Positions 1 through 7,428 of a DNA stretch of 64,000 nt are shown in pieces. This DNA is from Methanolacinia petrolearia DSM 11571 (GTDB lineage Archaea; Halobacteriota; Methanomicrobia; Methanomicrobiales; Methanomicrobiaceae). Under the pieces are notes generated by a model that saw nothing but the letters and a program-made list of their open reading frames with translations, was not told where the DNA came from and ran no database searches. The position numbers were made by a program, and so were the translations under genes. How positions within the stretch are numbered: position 1 is the first letter of the stretch; every line of letters begins with the position of its first letter. The stretch spans positions 558,001 through 622,000 of the forward strand of contig NC_014507.1 of the NCBI RefSeq assembly GCF_000147875.1, written 5' to 3'.

Positions 1-217
1 CGACAATCTTTCCGACGACTGCAGTACCGGGGCTTTTTCTCCTTCCTCCTTCGTAATCGGAGATTACGGAGGGCGATACTTCCAGCCTCTCGGCAAGAAG
101 CCCGGGTGGGATATTGAAATTCATCCTCCATTTTTTGAGGGCCTCGCCGGGAGAATCCGAAAGGGTGATCTCACCCGCCATCTTTTCTGCAAGACGGTTC
201 CGCAGCACGGATTTCAT
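1..217 (-). CDS. XRE-family HTH transcriptional regulator, N-terminal part (runs off the window)
   Basis: The first 72 residues of a protein that continues beyond the window edge, read on the minus strand from ATG at 217. After a basic lead (MKSVLRNRLAEK) it carries a Cro/CI-type helix-turn-helix at about residues 28-60, with the recognition segment LEVSPSVISDYEGGRRKSPG. The whole piece resembles the archaeal predicted-regulator family COG1709, which often lies beside riboflavin kinase. It is divergent from rbkR and shares a 117 bp gap with two palindromes. The regulated genes are not known from sequence. Confidence 0.8.
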   Translation of the reverse strand, partial: MKSVLRNRLAEKMAGEITLSDSPGEALKKWRMNFNIPPGLLAERLEVSPSVISDYEGGRRKSPGTAVVGKIV

Positions 218-262
218 AGGTATTATGGTGATCTTTTCATTAATATAATTAGCGAATAGAAG

Positions 263-309
263 TTCGTCGATTCACGAAATCTTATGGATTTATGAAAACT
301 CATATATGG
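263..309 (+). promoter_or_regulatory. Promoter region of rbkR-ribB with two palindromes
   Basis: Two perfect inverted repeats are visible: TTCGT-N6-ACGAA (263-278) and TATGA-AAAC-TCATA (291-304). The second overlaps a TATA-like CATATATGG (301-309). About 25 bp downstream of that box lies the ATG at 335, so the mRNA would be almost leaderless. RbkR proteins (HTH plus CTP-dependent riboflavin kinase) are known to control rib genes in some archaea. That one of these palindromes is its operator is inference. Confidence 0.5.
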
Positions 310-334
310 TATGCATATCAATTTTGATATTGCA

Positions 335-1003
335 ATGATAAGTAACGACGACCTGATGACATTGAAAAAGATCGCTCTCATGGGCGGTCTGAAATCCCAG
401 GTCTGCCTCTCTTCCCAGGCGATGGGGGAACGGCTTGAGATCAGCCCGCAGACGGCTTCAAGGCGCCTGATAAGTCTGGAAAAAGAGAAACTAATCTCAA
501 GAACAATCCGTCCCGACGGCCAGTATATAAGGATCAATGAATCCGGCGAAAAGATCCTCAGTGGTGAGTATTTTGACTATTGCAGGGTCTTCGAGAAGAC
601 AGACGTAAGCTATCTGCTCCGGGGCGAAGTCATTAGCGGGCTTGGCGAGGGGCGTTATTATGTCAGCATTCCTCATTATATGAAGCAGTTCAGGGACAAA
701 CTCGGCTTTGAGCCTTTCCCCGGCACGCTTAATCTCCGGCTGGATCCTGTCAGTCTTGAGACGAGAAAGGAACTTGAGAAACTGGAATGGGTGGAAATTG
801 AGGGATTTGTCGACAACGACCGGACATTCGGGAGCGCAAAATGCCTCCCGTGCCGCATAGAGGGGTCGGCATCGGCGATAATTGTCCCCGGGAGAACCCA
901 TTACCCCGACGATATCATAGAACTGCTCTGCGAACACGGCCTGAGATCAAAACTCGGACTGAAAGATGGTGACAGAATAAAGGTTGAGATAACAAATGAT
1001 TGA
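335..1003 (+). CDS. rbkR: Bifunctional HTH regulator / CTP-dependent riboflavin kinase
   Basis: Archaeal riboflavin kinase (DUF120 fold) uses CTP to phosphorylate riboflavin to FMN. Residues 1 to about 85 form a MarR-like winged helix (SPQTASRRLISLEKEKLISR). Residues about 95-222 form the kinase domain, with GLGEGRYYVSIPHY and PFPGTLNLRLD typical of the CTP/flavin site. The HTH fusion is the RbkR architecture, in which the enzyme also represses riboflavin genes. An in-frame ATG lies at 311, inside the TATA-like box; I prefer 335, which lies about 25 bp after it. The 3' end overlaps ribB by 8 bp, so the two are co-transcribed. Confidence 0.9.
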   Translation: MISNDDLMTLKKIALMGGLKSQVCLSSQAMGERLEISPQTASRRLISLEKEKLISRTIRPDGQYIRINESGEKILSGEYFDYCRVFEKTDVSYLLRGEVISGLGEGRYYVSIPHYMKQFRDKLGFEPFPGTLNLRLDPVSLETRKELEKLEWVEIEGFVDNDRTFGSAKCLPCRIEGSASAIIVPGRTHYPDDIIELLCEHGLRSKLGLKDGDRIKVEITND

Positions 1004-1664
1004 AAAGGCAATAGAAGCGATGAAAAACGGGGAGATAATCCTCATATACGATTTTGACAGCCGCGAAGGCGAAACCGACTTTGCAATAAGATCGGACGCC
1101 CTGACAAGAGAGGACATCTGCAGGATGAGAAAAGATGCCGGCGGTCTGATCTGTACGGCAATTCACCCGAAAGCTGCGGAGAAGATCGGGCTTCCTTTTG
1201 CAAGCGATGCCCTGAGGGAAACAGGCTTTGCCGAGAGGGACGGTGATATCCCTTACGATCCGAAAAACCATTCGTCATTTTCGATATGGGTCAATCATAA
1301 AGATACCTTCACCGGAATAACCGACAATGACAGGACTCTTACTGCAAACCGTCTCTCGGATCATGTAAAGAGTGCAATGAACGGAGGCAAACTTAATTTC
1401 TCCTCGGAGTTCAGGACTCCCGGCCACATGGCCCTTCTCCGGGCAAATGAGAAGCTGCTTGACCAGAGACGCGGACAGACCGAATTGTCAATTGCCATTG
1501 CTGAATTCGCAGGCGTCACACCATGCGTAACAATCTGCGAGATGCTTGATGATAATACCGGTAAGGCTCTCTCGAAAAAGGATGCTATGGAGTATGGCAA
1601 AAAACACAATCTGGTCTTTGTAAGCGGCGATGAAGTCCTGGAATACTGGAATAATAATCATTAA
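996..1664 (+). CDS. ribB: 3,4-dihydroxy-2-butanone 4-phosphate synthase
   Basis: RibB converts ribulose 5-phosphate to formate and the four-carbon unit of the riboflavin xylene ring. The 222-residue protein has family landmarks in order: FDSREGETDFAIRSDALT (acidic metal/substrate loop, about residues 19-36), the HKDTFTGITDNDRTLT segment and FRTPGHMALLRA (the RTPGH active-site region, about residue 140). Its length matches stand-alone archaeal RibB. It overlaps rbkR by 8 bp, so the putative flavin regulator/kinase and a pathway enzyme form one operon. Confidence 0.95.
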   Translation: MIEKAIEAMKNGEIILIYDFDSREGETDFAIRSDALTREDICRMRKDAGGLICTAIHPKAAEKIGLPFASDALRETGFAERDGDIPYDPKNHSSFSIWVNHKDTFTGITDNDRTLTANRLSDHVKSAMNGGKLNFSSEFRTPGHMALLRANEKLLDQRRGQTELSIAIAEFAGVTPCVTICEMLDDNTGKALSKKDAMEYGKKHNLVFVSGDEVLEYWNNNH

Positions 1665-1802
1665 ATATAATCAGTCCAAACAACTATCCTATAATTTTCG
1701 GAAAAGGGGGATTTTGTTGTCGGAAATGCAAAATAACAATCAATACAATCTTATTTTTAATTGTCAAGTGTTACTATGACATTATCTTCTCCCGGGGACT
1801 TT

Positions 1803-2867
1803 ATGGATTCTGAAGATCGGTTGGTGTCGATTTTTTCCGGCCTCAGGGAAGAGATTGTAATTGTTGTCGATCTTTCTTCCATGAAGATTGAAGGAGCGAA
1901 CGACAAAGCTCAAAATTTGCTTGGATACGATTTGCAGGAACTTTCCTGCCTGAAGCTGTCAGATATAATAGCATGCTTCGGCACTCCTGATGTCATAGGC
2001 CGGGAGGAGGAGTTGTTTTCAGGCAGAAGCTATTTTTCGGAATTTATATCCAGTAACTCAGGGAAGATCCCGGTTTCCTTCTCCTTAAACCATGTCGAGA
2101 CAGGCATTAAGGAATATGGGGTTATTATCGGAAGGGAGACCCCTGTTGGTTTGGAAACACCAGGGAACACGGATTTTTCACCTGCCAGTTTTATGAAGGT
2201 TCTTGACTCAATCAAGGAAGCTATTGTTGTTGTTGACCGGAATATGAAGATCAGGCTCTACAATGCTCCTTTCAGGTTCCTGGCCGAGAAATGTGGCTAC
2301 AGGAGTGAGCTTATAGGAGCCTCGCTTCATGATACGGCAGATTTCCTGACCGGAAAGCTGTCCCTTGAATATAAATACGTATTCAAGTCCGGGAAAAGAC
2401 TTGATACGTCTGTAAAGAAAAAATTCTCTTCCCAGATGCTGTGGTATGAAGTGGTGAAGTCGCCGTTCACAGTCGACGGTGAGGTCACCCATGTAATTTC
2501 AGTTATCAGGGATATTACAAAGCAGCAGGAACTTGAAGAGATGAAAAAAGAATCCATATTCCAGATTGAAAAGAATATGGAGCAGTTTGCCATATTAAAT
2601 GATCATATCAGAAATCCGCTTCAGGCCATAGTAGGCCTTGCGGACCTGGATGGCGGAAGCAACTCCGAAAAGATAATTGAGAATGCCTTTCAAATCGATG
2701 CTATTGTAAAAGAGCTGGATTCCGGGTGGATTGAATCGGATAAAATCCGGGAAATGCTTCTTCGCCATTATGGTCTGAAGATTAAGAGAAGGCCGAATGT
2801 CAGCAGCCCTATCGGGATGCTGACCGTAATCGGAAAAGAAAGGAATGAAAAGTCTGATAACGATTAA
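1803..2867 (+). CDS. PAS-domain protein with kinase-like C-terminus (Asp in H-box, no ATPase domain)
   Basis: A soluble sensor-like protein of about 354 residues. Two PAS domains occupy roughly residues 5-120 and 130-240. A coiled linker leads to a HisKA-like helix with the block NMEQFAILNDHIRNPLQAI. In a canonical H-box the phospho-acceptor His precedes [E/H]-x-R-N-P-L; here that site is Asp267. No HATPase domain follows, and the protein ends about 85 residues later. It shares this tail with the protein at 4877-6037. TTG 1761 and ATG 1776 are in frame upstream, but a TATA-like TTATTTTTAA (1751-1760) makes ATG 1803 likelier. The stop directly abuts the next ATG. Confidence 0.8.
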   Translation: MDSEDRLVSIFSGLREEIVIVVDLSSMKIEGANDKAQNLLGYDLQELSCLKLSDIIACFGTPDVIGREEELFSGRSYFSEFISSNSGKIPVSFSLNHVETGIKEYGVIIGRETPVGLETPGNTDFSPASFMKVLDSIKEAIVVVDRNMKIRLYNAPFRFLAEKCGYRSELIGASLHDTADFLTGKLSLEYKYVFKSGKRLDTSVKKKFSSQMLWYEVVKSPFTVDGEVTHVISVIRDITKQQELEEMKKESIFQIEKNMEQFAILNDHIRNPLQAIVGLADLDGGSNSEKIIENAFQIDAIVKELDSGWIESDKIREMLLRHYGLKIKRRPNVSSPIGMLTVIGKERNEKSDND

Positions 2868-3542
2868 ATGAAGCAGTACCCTTTTGAAATCATAATAAAT
2901 CACAGGGAGGTTAGTAGCAGCAGGATTCGTATAAGTCCCGACTGCAGGGTATATGTAACTGCTCCCCGGGGTGCCGATATTGAGGCATTGATCGATTCAA
3001 AAATCGAATGGATTATGAAAAAGATCGGCGAACTGGATCGGCTGGCTTCCGAATATCAAACAGGTGACGGTAGTTTCATCTACAACGGCAGGATGTGGCA
3101 CCCGGTCTTCTCCGAATCACGTCCTGTCACTTTCAGCTGGCCCGATATCCATTATCCTTCTGTAGAAAAACTTCGGAAGGCTGTTTCGCAGGAACTGAAA
3201 GAGGACATTATCCATCGCCTCGATCACTATTCAAAAAAGATGGATGTCGAATATTCAAGGGTTTCGATAAGGAACCAGAGAACCAGATGGGGTAGTTGTT
3301 CAGGGAAGGGGAACCTGAATTTTAACATCCGCTCTATGGCGCTACCGGAGAATATAAGGGATTATCTTGTCGTCCATGAACTTTCACACAGGATTGAGAT
3401 GAACCATTCCCCTGCTTTCTGGAAGAAGGTCTCGGAGTATTATCCGGGATTCCGGCAGGCTGAAAAAGAATTAAAAGCCTATTGGATTATAATTGCCAGG
3501 AGCAGAATCTGGGGTTCGCTTCTTGGTTCTAAGGATATCTGA
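2868..3542 (+). CDS. YgjP-like (DUF45) zinc metallopeptidase
   Basis: The protein has 224 residues. Its C-terminal half carries VVHELSHRIEMNHSPAFWKKV, which holds the HExxH-type zinc motif (HELSH) and a downstream His typical of the YgjP/SprT-like family. NQRTRWGSCSGKGNLNFN just before it is the other conserved block of this family. ATG at 2868 follows the preceding TAA without a gap, suggesting coupled translation with the PAS protein. Substrate is unknown; bacterial YgjP relatives have been reported as nucleotide-acting or proteolytic, so the exact role is open. Confidence 0.85.
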   Translation: MKQYPFEIIINHREVSSSRIRISPDCRVYVTAPRGADIEALIDSKIEWIMKKIGELDRLASEYQTGDGSFIYNGRMWHPVFSESRPVTFSWPDIHYPSVEKLRKAVSQELKEDIIHRLDHYSKKMDVEYSRVSIRNQRTRWGSCSGKGNLNFNIRSMALPENIRDYLVVHELSHRIEMNHSPAFWKKVSEYYPGFRQAEKELKAYWIIIARSRIWGSLLGSKDI

Positions 3543-3610
3543 AACTTGACAACTCCATTAACTTAATCTATTAATCTTGCAGTATTCAATCATATTGAGA
3601 GGGGATTTTA

Positions 3611-4768
3611 ATGACGGGGTACAACAGGGACGTAAGGAAATTCGTTTCACCGGAGTTTATTACCGGGATCGGAGCAAGGAAGTTTGCAGGAAGATATTCC
3701 TCTAATTTTAACCTGAAAAAAGTACTCCTGGTAACGGACTCCTGTGTCAGGAGATGCAGATGGATCTCCCCGATTACGGATTCTCTATGCGACAATGGTA
3801 TTGATTATGAGGTTTTTTCATCGATAACCGAAAACCCCAGCGTTGATGAAGTCATGGACGGCTCCCGTGCCTTTAGAGATTCCGGCTGCGAGGGTATTGT
3901 CGCTGTCGGCGGAGGGAGCGTTCTGGACTGTGCCAAGGGAATAGGCATCATTGCCGAGAACAGCGGGCATATATCCGAATATATCGGCATAGATATGATC
4001 AGAAACCCGATGCCCCCGCTAATCTGTATCCCTTCTACAGCCGGAAGTTCGGCTGATGTCTCACAGTATGCGGTTATATCGGACCGGGAGCAGCGAACAA
4101 AGAACCTTATAATCTCCAAATCTCTTGTCCCTGATCTCTCTCTTATCGATCCTGAACCGCTATCGACTCTTCCCGGGGATATTGCAAGAAGCAGTGCGAT
4201 GGATGCGCTGATTCATGCAATGGAAGGTTACTGTTCGAACGGGTCCTCACCTGTTACCGATATGTTTGCTATGAATTCGATCGAAATGATCGCAGAAAAC
4301 ATAGCTCCTGATTACTGGAATGATCCGGACAGGCGATTTAAAATTATGATCGCGAGTCTCTATGCAGGTTTGTGCTTTTCCAATGCCGGTTTAGGCCTGG
4401 TACATTCCATGGCTCATGCACTTGGAGGATGGACCGGGATGAATCACGGATTAGCTTCGTTCATTGTATTACGTGATGTAATTCAGTACAATATGGAAGC
4501 AGCGCCTGGCAGATACCGTAAAATCGCCGGTTTTATTGGAACAGATACGGAAAAACTGCCCGACGATTCATCTGTTCCGGATATTATCGGAGACGGGATG
4601 ATGGAGATGTTCGGTTATGATGAAAGACCGCCGCTTTCCGGTCTCGGCGTCTTAAGGGAAGACATCCCAGAACTTGTTCAAAGGACAATGAACGATCCCT
4701 GTATTGCGACCAATCCCCGGTTACCACGTAAAAACGATGTAGAAGAATTATATCTCAATCTTTTGTAA
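3611..4768 (+). CDS. Iron-containing alcohol dehydrogenase
   Basis: NAD(P)-linked group III alcohol dehydrogenase of 385 residues, the usual family length. The dinucleotide site is GGGSVLDCAKG (about residues 100-110), followed by CIPSTAGSSADVS. The Fe2+ ligands are complete: Asp198, His202, His265 and His279 have the same 4-63-14 spacing as E. coli FucO. A GAGAGGGG ribosome site lies just before ATG 3611. Substrate cannot be read from sequence; primary alcohols or aldehydes are typical, and some methanogens oxidise alcohols for F420 or NADP reduction. It is probably transcribed alone. Confidence 0.92.
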   Translation: MTGYNRDVRKFVSPEFITGIGARKFAGRYSSNFNLKKVLLVTDSCVRRCRWISPITDSLCDNGIDYEVFSSITENPSVDEVMDGSRAFRDSGCEGIVAVGGGSVLDCAKGIGIIAENSGHISEYIGIDMIRNPMPPLICIPSTAGSSADVSQYAVISDREQRTKNLIISKSLVPDLSLIDPEPLSTLPGDIARSSAMDALIHAMEGYCSNGSSPVTDMFAMNSIEMIAENIAPDYWNDPDRRFKIMIASLYAGLCFSNAGLGLVHSMAHALGGWTGMNHGLASFIVLRDVIQYNMEAAPGRYRKIAGFIGTDTEKLPDDSSVPDIIGDGMMEMFGYDERPPLSGLGVLREDIPELVQRTMNDPCIATNPRLPRKNDVEELYLNLL

Positions 4769-4876
4769 AAAAAGCCTGAATTTGAGAAGATCATATCTTT
4801 TAATCAATTGAGATCTTTTTTATCAACATTACACATATAGTCATATACGCAGTCCTGCATGCCGGGATGAGATACC

Positions 4877-6037
4877 ATGAGTGATCCTGAATACGATCAG
4901 TATGACGATTTAAGGAAGAAGATCCTCGGTCTTGGAGATTCATCTTTCAGGAAAACATATTATCCTGTCCTGAGGCACAAGCAGATGGAGCTTGAACGTT
5001 TCCGTATAATTCTCGATCATGTAAATGACATGGTATTTCTTATATCATATCCCGAATGCAAGGTCGTCGATTTTAGCCTCAGGGCGGCTGAAAAGCTTGG
5101 GTTCCGGCCCGAGGAGATCACAGGGAGTGAGATTTCGCGATTTCTTCATTATGATTCAGGAAAACCCGTTTCGCTGCATGAAATGAAAGACAAGGCCGAA
5201 AGAGTACTTATCAGGGCGGAGATCGAGTGTAAACAGGGCGAAAGGATTCCTGTCGAGGCAGACTTGAGTTTTACGAATTACGGAGATGAGATCTATTGTG
5301 CGGTGATATGCAGGGATATTTCCGAGCGTATCCAGATGGAGAAGATGATCTTCGAATCGGAATCCCAGTACCGGACGACAATAGAGGCGATCACCGACGG
5401 AATACTTGTCGTCAATTCATCAGGGCGATCGATAATATGCAACAGGGCCTTCAGGGATCAGTACCTGCGTTTTGCAGGCAGGGTCTTTTCACCAAAGATA
5501 AATGCGAAGGATTTTTTCAGGAATATCGGGCTTTTTAAGGATGACGAACTGGATTCATTCATGAGTTCGCGTGATTTTGAGGAAAAAACCGGCAAGATCC
5601 TCATGAACGATAAAATGGCGGTGCTGAAGGTCCGGAAGATGCCGATATCCCATGAATTCAGGCACGGACTCTCTGTTCTGATCCTGAGTGACATTACCCA
5701 GAGCACAGTCCTTGATGAGATCAGGAGGGACGTATTCTATCAGCTGAATCACAATATGGAGCAGTTTGCCATACTTAACGATGAGATAAGAAATCCGCTT
5801 CAGGCGCTTCTTGGAACAATAGAATTAGAAAATCCAATGCTTGCCGCTGCAATTCATCCCTTCATCAGCGAGATAAATACAATTGTTCGAAGACTTGATA
5901 TCGGCTGGCTCGAGTCCGAGAAGGTACGCGGAATGATAAAGAAGCATTACGGGGTTTCTGTTCTGGACAAGGATGAGATAGGGGACGCGGTATTATACCT
6001 GAAAGAGTTCGGGCATGATGAGGGAATGATTCTTTAA
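4877..6037 (+). CDS. PAS-domain protein with kinase-like C-terminus (Asp in H-box, no ATPase domain)
   Basis: A soluble protein of 386 residues with two PAS domains (about 35-150 and 160-275) and the same tail as the protein at 1803-2867: NMEQFAILNDEIRNPLQAL, then RRLDIGWLESEKVRGMIKKHYG. The H-box acceptor position is Asp302, and the GHKL ATPase domain is absent. The two genes look like paralogues separated by the peptidase and dehydrogenase genes. The family may bind a partner kinase or compete for a receiver domain; this is inference. Its stop overlaps the convergent ribL stop by 4 bp. Confidence 0.82.
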   Translation: MSDPEYDQYDDLRKKILGLGDSSFRKTYYPVLRHKQMELERFRIILDHVNDMVFLISYPECKVVDFSLRAAEKLGFRPEEITGSEISRFLHYDSGKPVSLHEMKDKAERVLIRAEIECKQGERIPVEADLSFTNYGDEIYCAVICRDISERIQMEKMIFESESQYRTTIEAITDGILVVNSSGRSIICNRAFRDQYLRFAGRVFSPKINAKDFFRNIGLFKDDELDSFMSSRDFEEKTGKILMNDKMAVLKVRKMPISHEFRHGLSVLILSDITQSTVLDEIRRDVFYQLNHNMEQFAILNDEIRNPLQALLGTIELENPMLAAAIHPFISEINTIVRRLDIGWLESEKVRGMIKKHYGVSVLDKDEIGDAVLYLKEFGHDEGMIL

Positions 6038-6480
6038 TCCGTCGAATCATCCTGGAGCTCTTTGCATCTCCTGATAAGTATCTGTTTCATAATATTTCTT
6101 GAACTGCAGAAGCCTTCTCCCGAATATCCTTCTATTCTGACAACTTCTGCGGAGATGCCGTTCTCTTCGAGATCGCATTTAAGCTTCTCCTCATTGAAGA
6201 ACTGGTTGAAACCGAGGGTTATGATGTCCGGCTGGATCTCCCGTATAGGCTCGAAGATGTCCGTAGTCGATCCGAGCCTTGCGTAGTCGACCGGCTTTAA
6301 AGACTGCACCATACGGAGGCGCTGCTGTTCGGGGATTACCGGCTTCGGCTTGTGCCTTACGTTTTCATCCCTTGCAATAATCACATGAAGTTCGTCGCCA
6401 AGTTTACGCGATTCTTCGAGATAGTAGATATGCCCCGGGTGCAGGATATCGAATGTCCCGGTGGCAACGATTCTCTTCAA
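6034..6480 (-). CDS. ribL: FAD synthetase (nucleotidyltransferase)
   Basis: RibL adenylates FMN to FAD. The protein has 148 residues with a Rossmann nucleotidyltransferase fold. It starts LKRIVATGTFDILHPGHIYY, whose HPGH is the HxGH catalytic motif, and ends with GFCSSRNIMKQIL, related to the family's ISSTxIR block. I choose TTG at 6480: it overlaps the stop of the upstream JAMM gene as TTGA and gives the usual length. The ATG at 6525 would add 15 residues inside the neighbour. Together with rbkR and ribB it covers riboflavin synthesis, FMN and FAD formation. Confidence 0.88.
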   Translation of the reverse strand: MKRIVATGTFDILHPGHIYYLEESRKLGDELHVIIARDENVRHKPKPVIPEQQRLRMVQSLKPVDYARLGSTTDIFEPIREIQPDIITLGFNQFFNEEKLKCDLEENGISAEVVRIEGYSGEGFCSSRNIMKQILIRRCKELQDDSTD

Positions 6481-6848
6481 TCTATCACTTCCACGCTGCA
6501 GGGGCTCCCGTCTGCAAAGAAGCACCTCCAGTCATCTTCAGTATATGGGGCCCCGATTATGATATGATATTTCCCTACCGCAGGGAAGAACCTGAGGTCG
6601 GCATCCGAGGGTCTTATCGCACCGCTCGGGTGGGAATGTGCGCTTCCGGAGATTCCTGTGCCAAGGGGCATCATGTCGGGCTGATATCTTGCACTGCTGC
6701 TGCCTGTGATCGTGCCCGGTGCGAGTTCAAATTCGTCTATAGTATCCCCGTTTTTTATCAGCAGGGCTAAAAATTCGGAAGGGTGACTGCTTTTGCCGAG
6801 TTCGAGTAGTATCATGAGCAGTTCTCGCTTTATTTTTATGTCGGGCAT
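6477..6848 (-). CDS. JAMM/MPN-family metalloprotease
   Basis: A small 123-residue Mov34/MPN/PAD-1 protein. The JAMM zinc motif is intact: Glu25, then His71-x-His73-x7-Ser81-x2-Asp84 in HSHPSGAIRPSDADLRF. Archaeal single-domain JAMM proteins can cleave ubiquitin-like SAMP conjugates, which would be the likely role if SAMP tagging exists here; that is inference. ATG 6848 (MPDIKIKRE) fits the family start; the longer frame to 6911 adds 21 residues with little support. It overlaps ribL by 4 bp in an apparent two-gene operon. Confidence 0.82.
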   Translation of the reverse strand: MPDIKIKRELLMILLELGKSSHPSEFLALLIKNGDTIDEFELAPGTITGSSSARYQPDMMPLGTGISGSAHSHPSGAIRPSDADLRFFPAVGKYHIIIGAPYTEDDWRCFFADGSPCSVEVID

Positions 6849-6944
6849 CTGTCTATTGATATAGACTATCAGAAAAGATAATTCTTTCAGATCGAAGGCC
6901 GGCGGAATCAAAATGTTTATACCCTGAACTGGTGAGGATAGTTC

Positions 6945-7421
6945 ATGTACTCAAAAATTCTGGTTGCAATCGACGGGTCTAAGCCTTCTTTGAAAGCTCT
7001 TGAGAGGGCAATTGAAATAGGGAAGTGCTGGAAATCCGAGATTCATGCCGTATATGCAGTAAATCCCGGAATATACGGAACAACTGTTGTGGACCCGGCT
7101 ATAGGAGTGTCCGATCCCGGTTCTGAAAGAATATTCAATATGCTCCAGGAAGAGAGCAAAAAAATTATTGAAGATGCAAAAAGCTTCACAGGGGATCAGG
7201 GTTACTATGTAAAATACCACGAAAAGCTCGGCGATGCAAGGAATGTCATACTGGACACCGCGAAGGACCTGGGTGTCGATCTGATCGTCCTCGGTTCGAC
7301 CGGCAAGGGAATGGCGAAGCGGCTTGTTCTCGGCAGTGTCAGTTCTTCAGTGGTCTTTCACAGCCCGGTATCAACCCTTGTTGTCCGGGATTTGGGGGAA
7401 AAGAAACAAAAGAGTAACTGA
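6945..7421 (+). CDS. Universal stress protein (UspA family)
   Basis: A 158-residue single UspA domain. It begins MYSKILVAIDGSKPS, with the conserved early Asp and Ser. The ATP-binding loop near the C-terminus reads GSTGKGMAKRLVLGSVSS, which matches G-2x-G-9x-G-[S/T], so it is probably an ATP-binding member. GGTGAGG lies 8 bp before the ATG. It converges on the DHPS-like gene with only 7 bp between the stops. Function in methanogens is general stress or energy sensing; no specific partner is indicated. Confidence 0.92.
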   Translation: MYSKILVAIDGSKPSLKALERAIEIGKCWKSEIHAVYAVNPGIYGTTVVDPAIGVSDPGSERIFNMLQEESKKIIEDAKSFTGDQGYYVKYHEKLGDARNVILDTAKDLGVDLIVLGSTGKGMAKRLVLGSVSSSVVFHSPVSTLVVRDLGEKKQKSN

Positions 7422-7428
7422 ACGAGAC

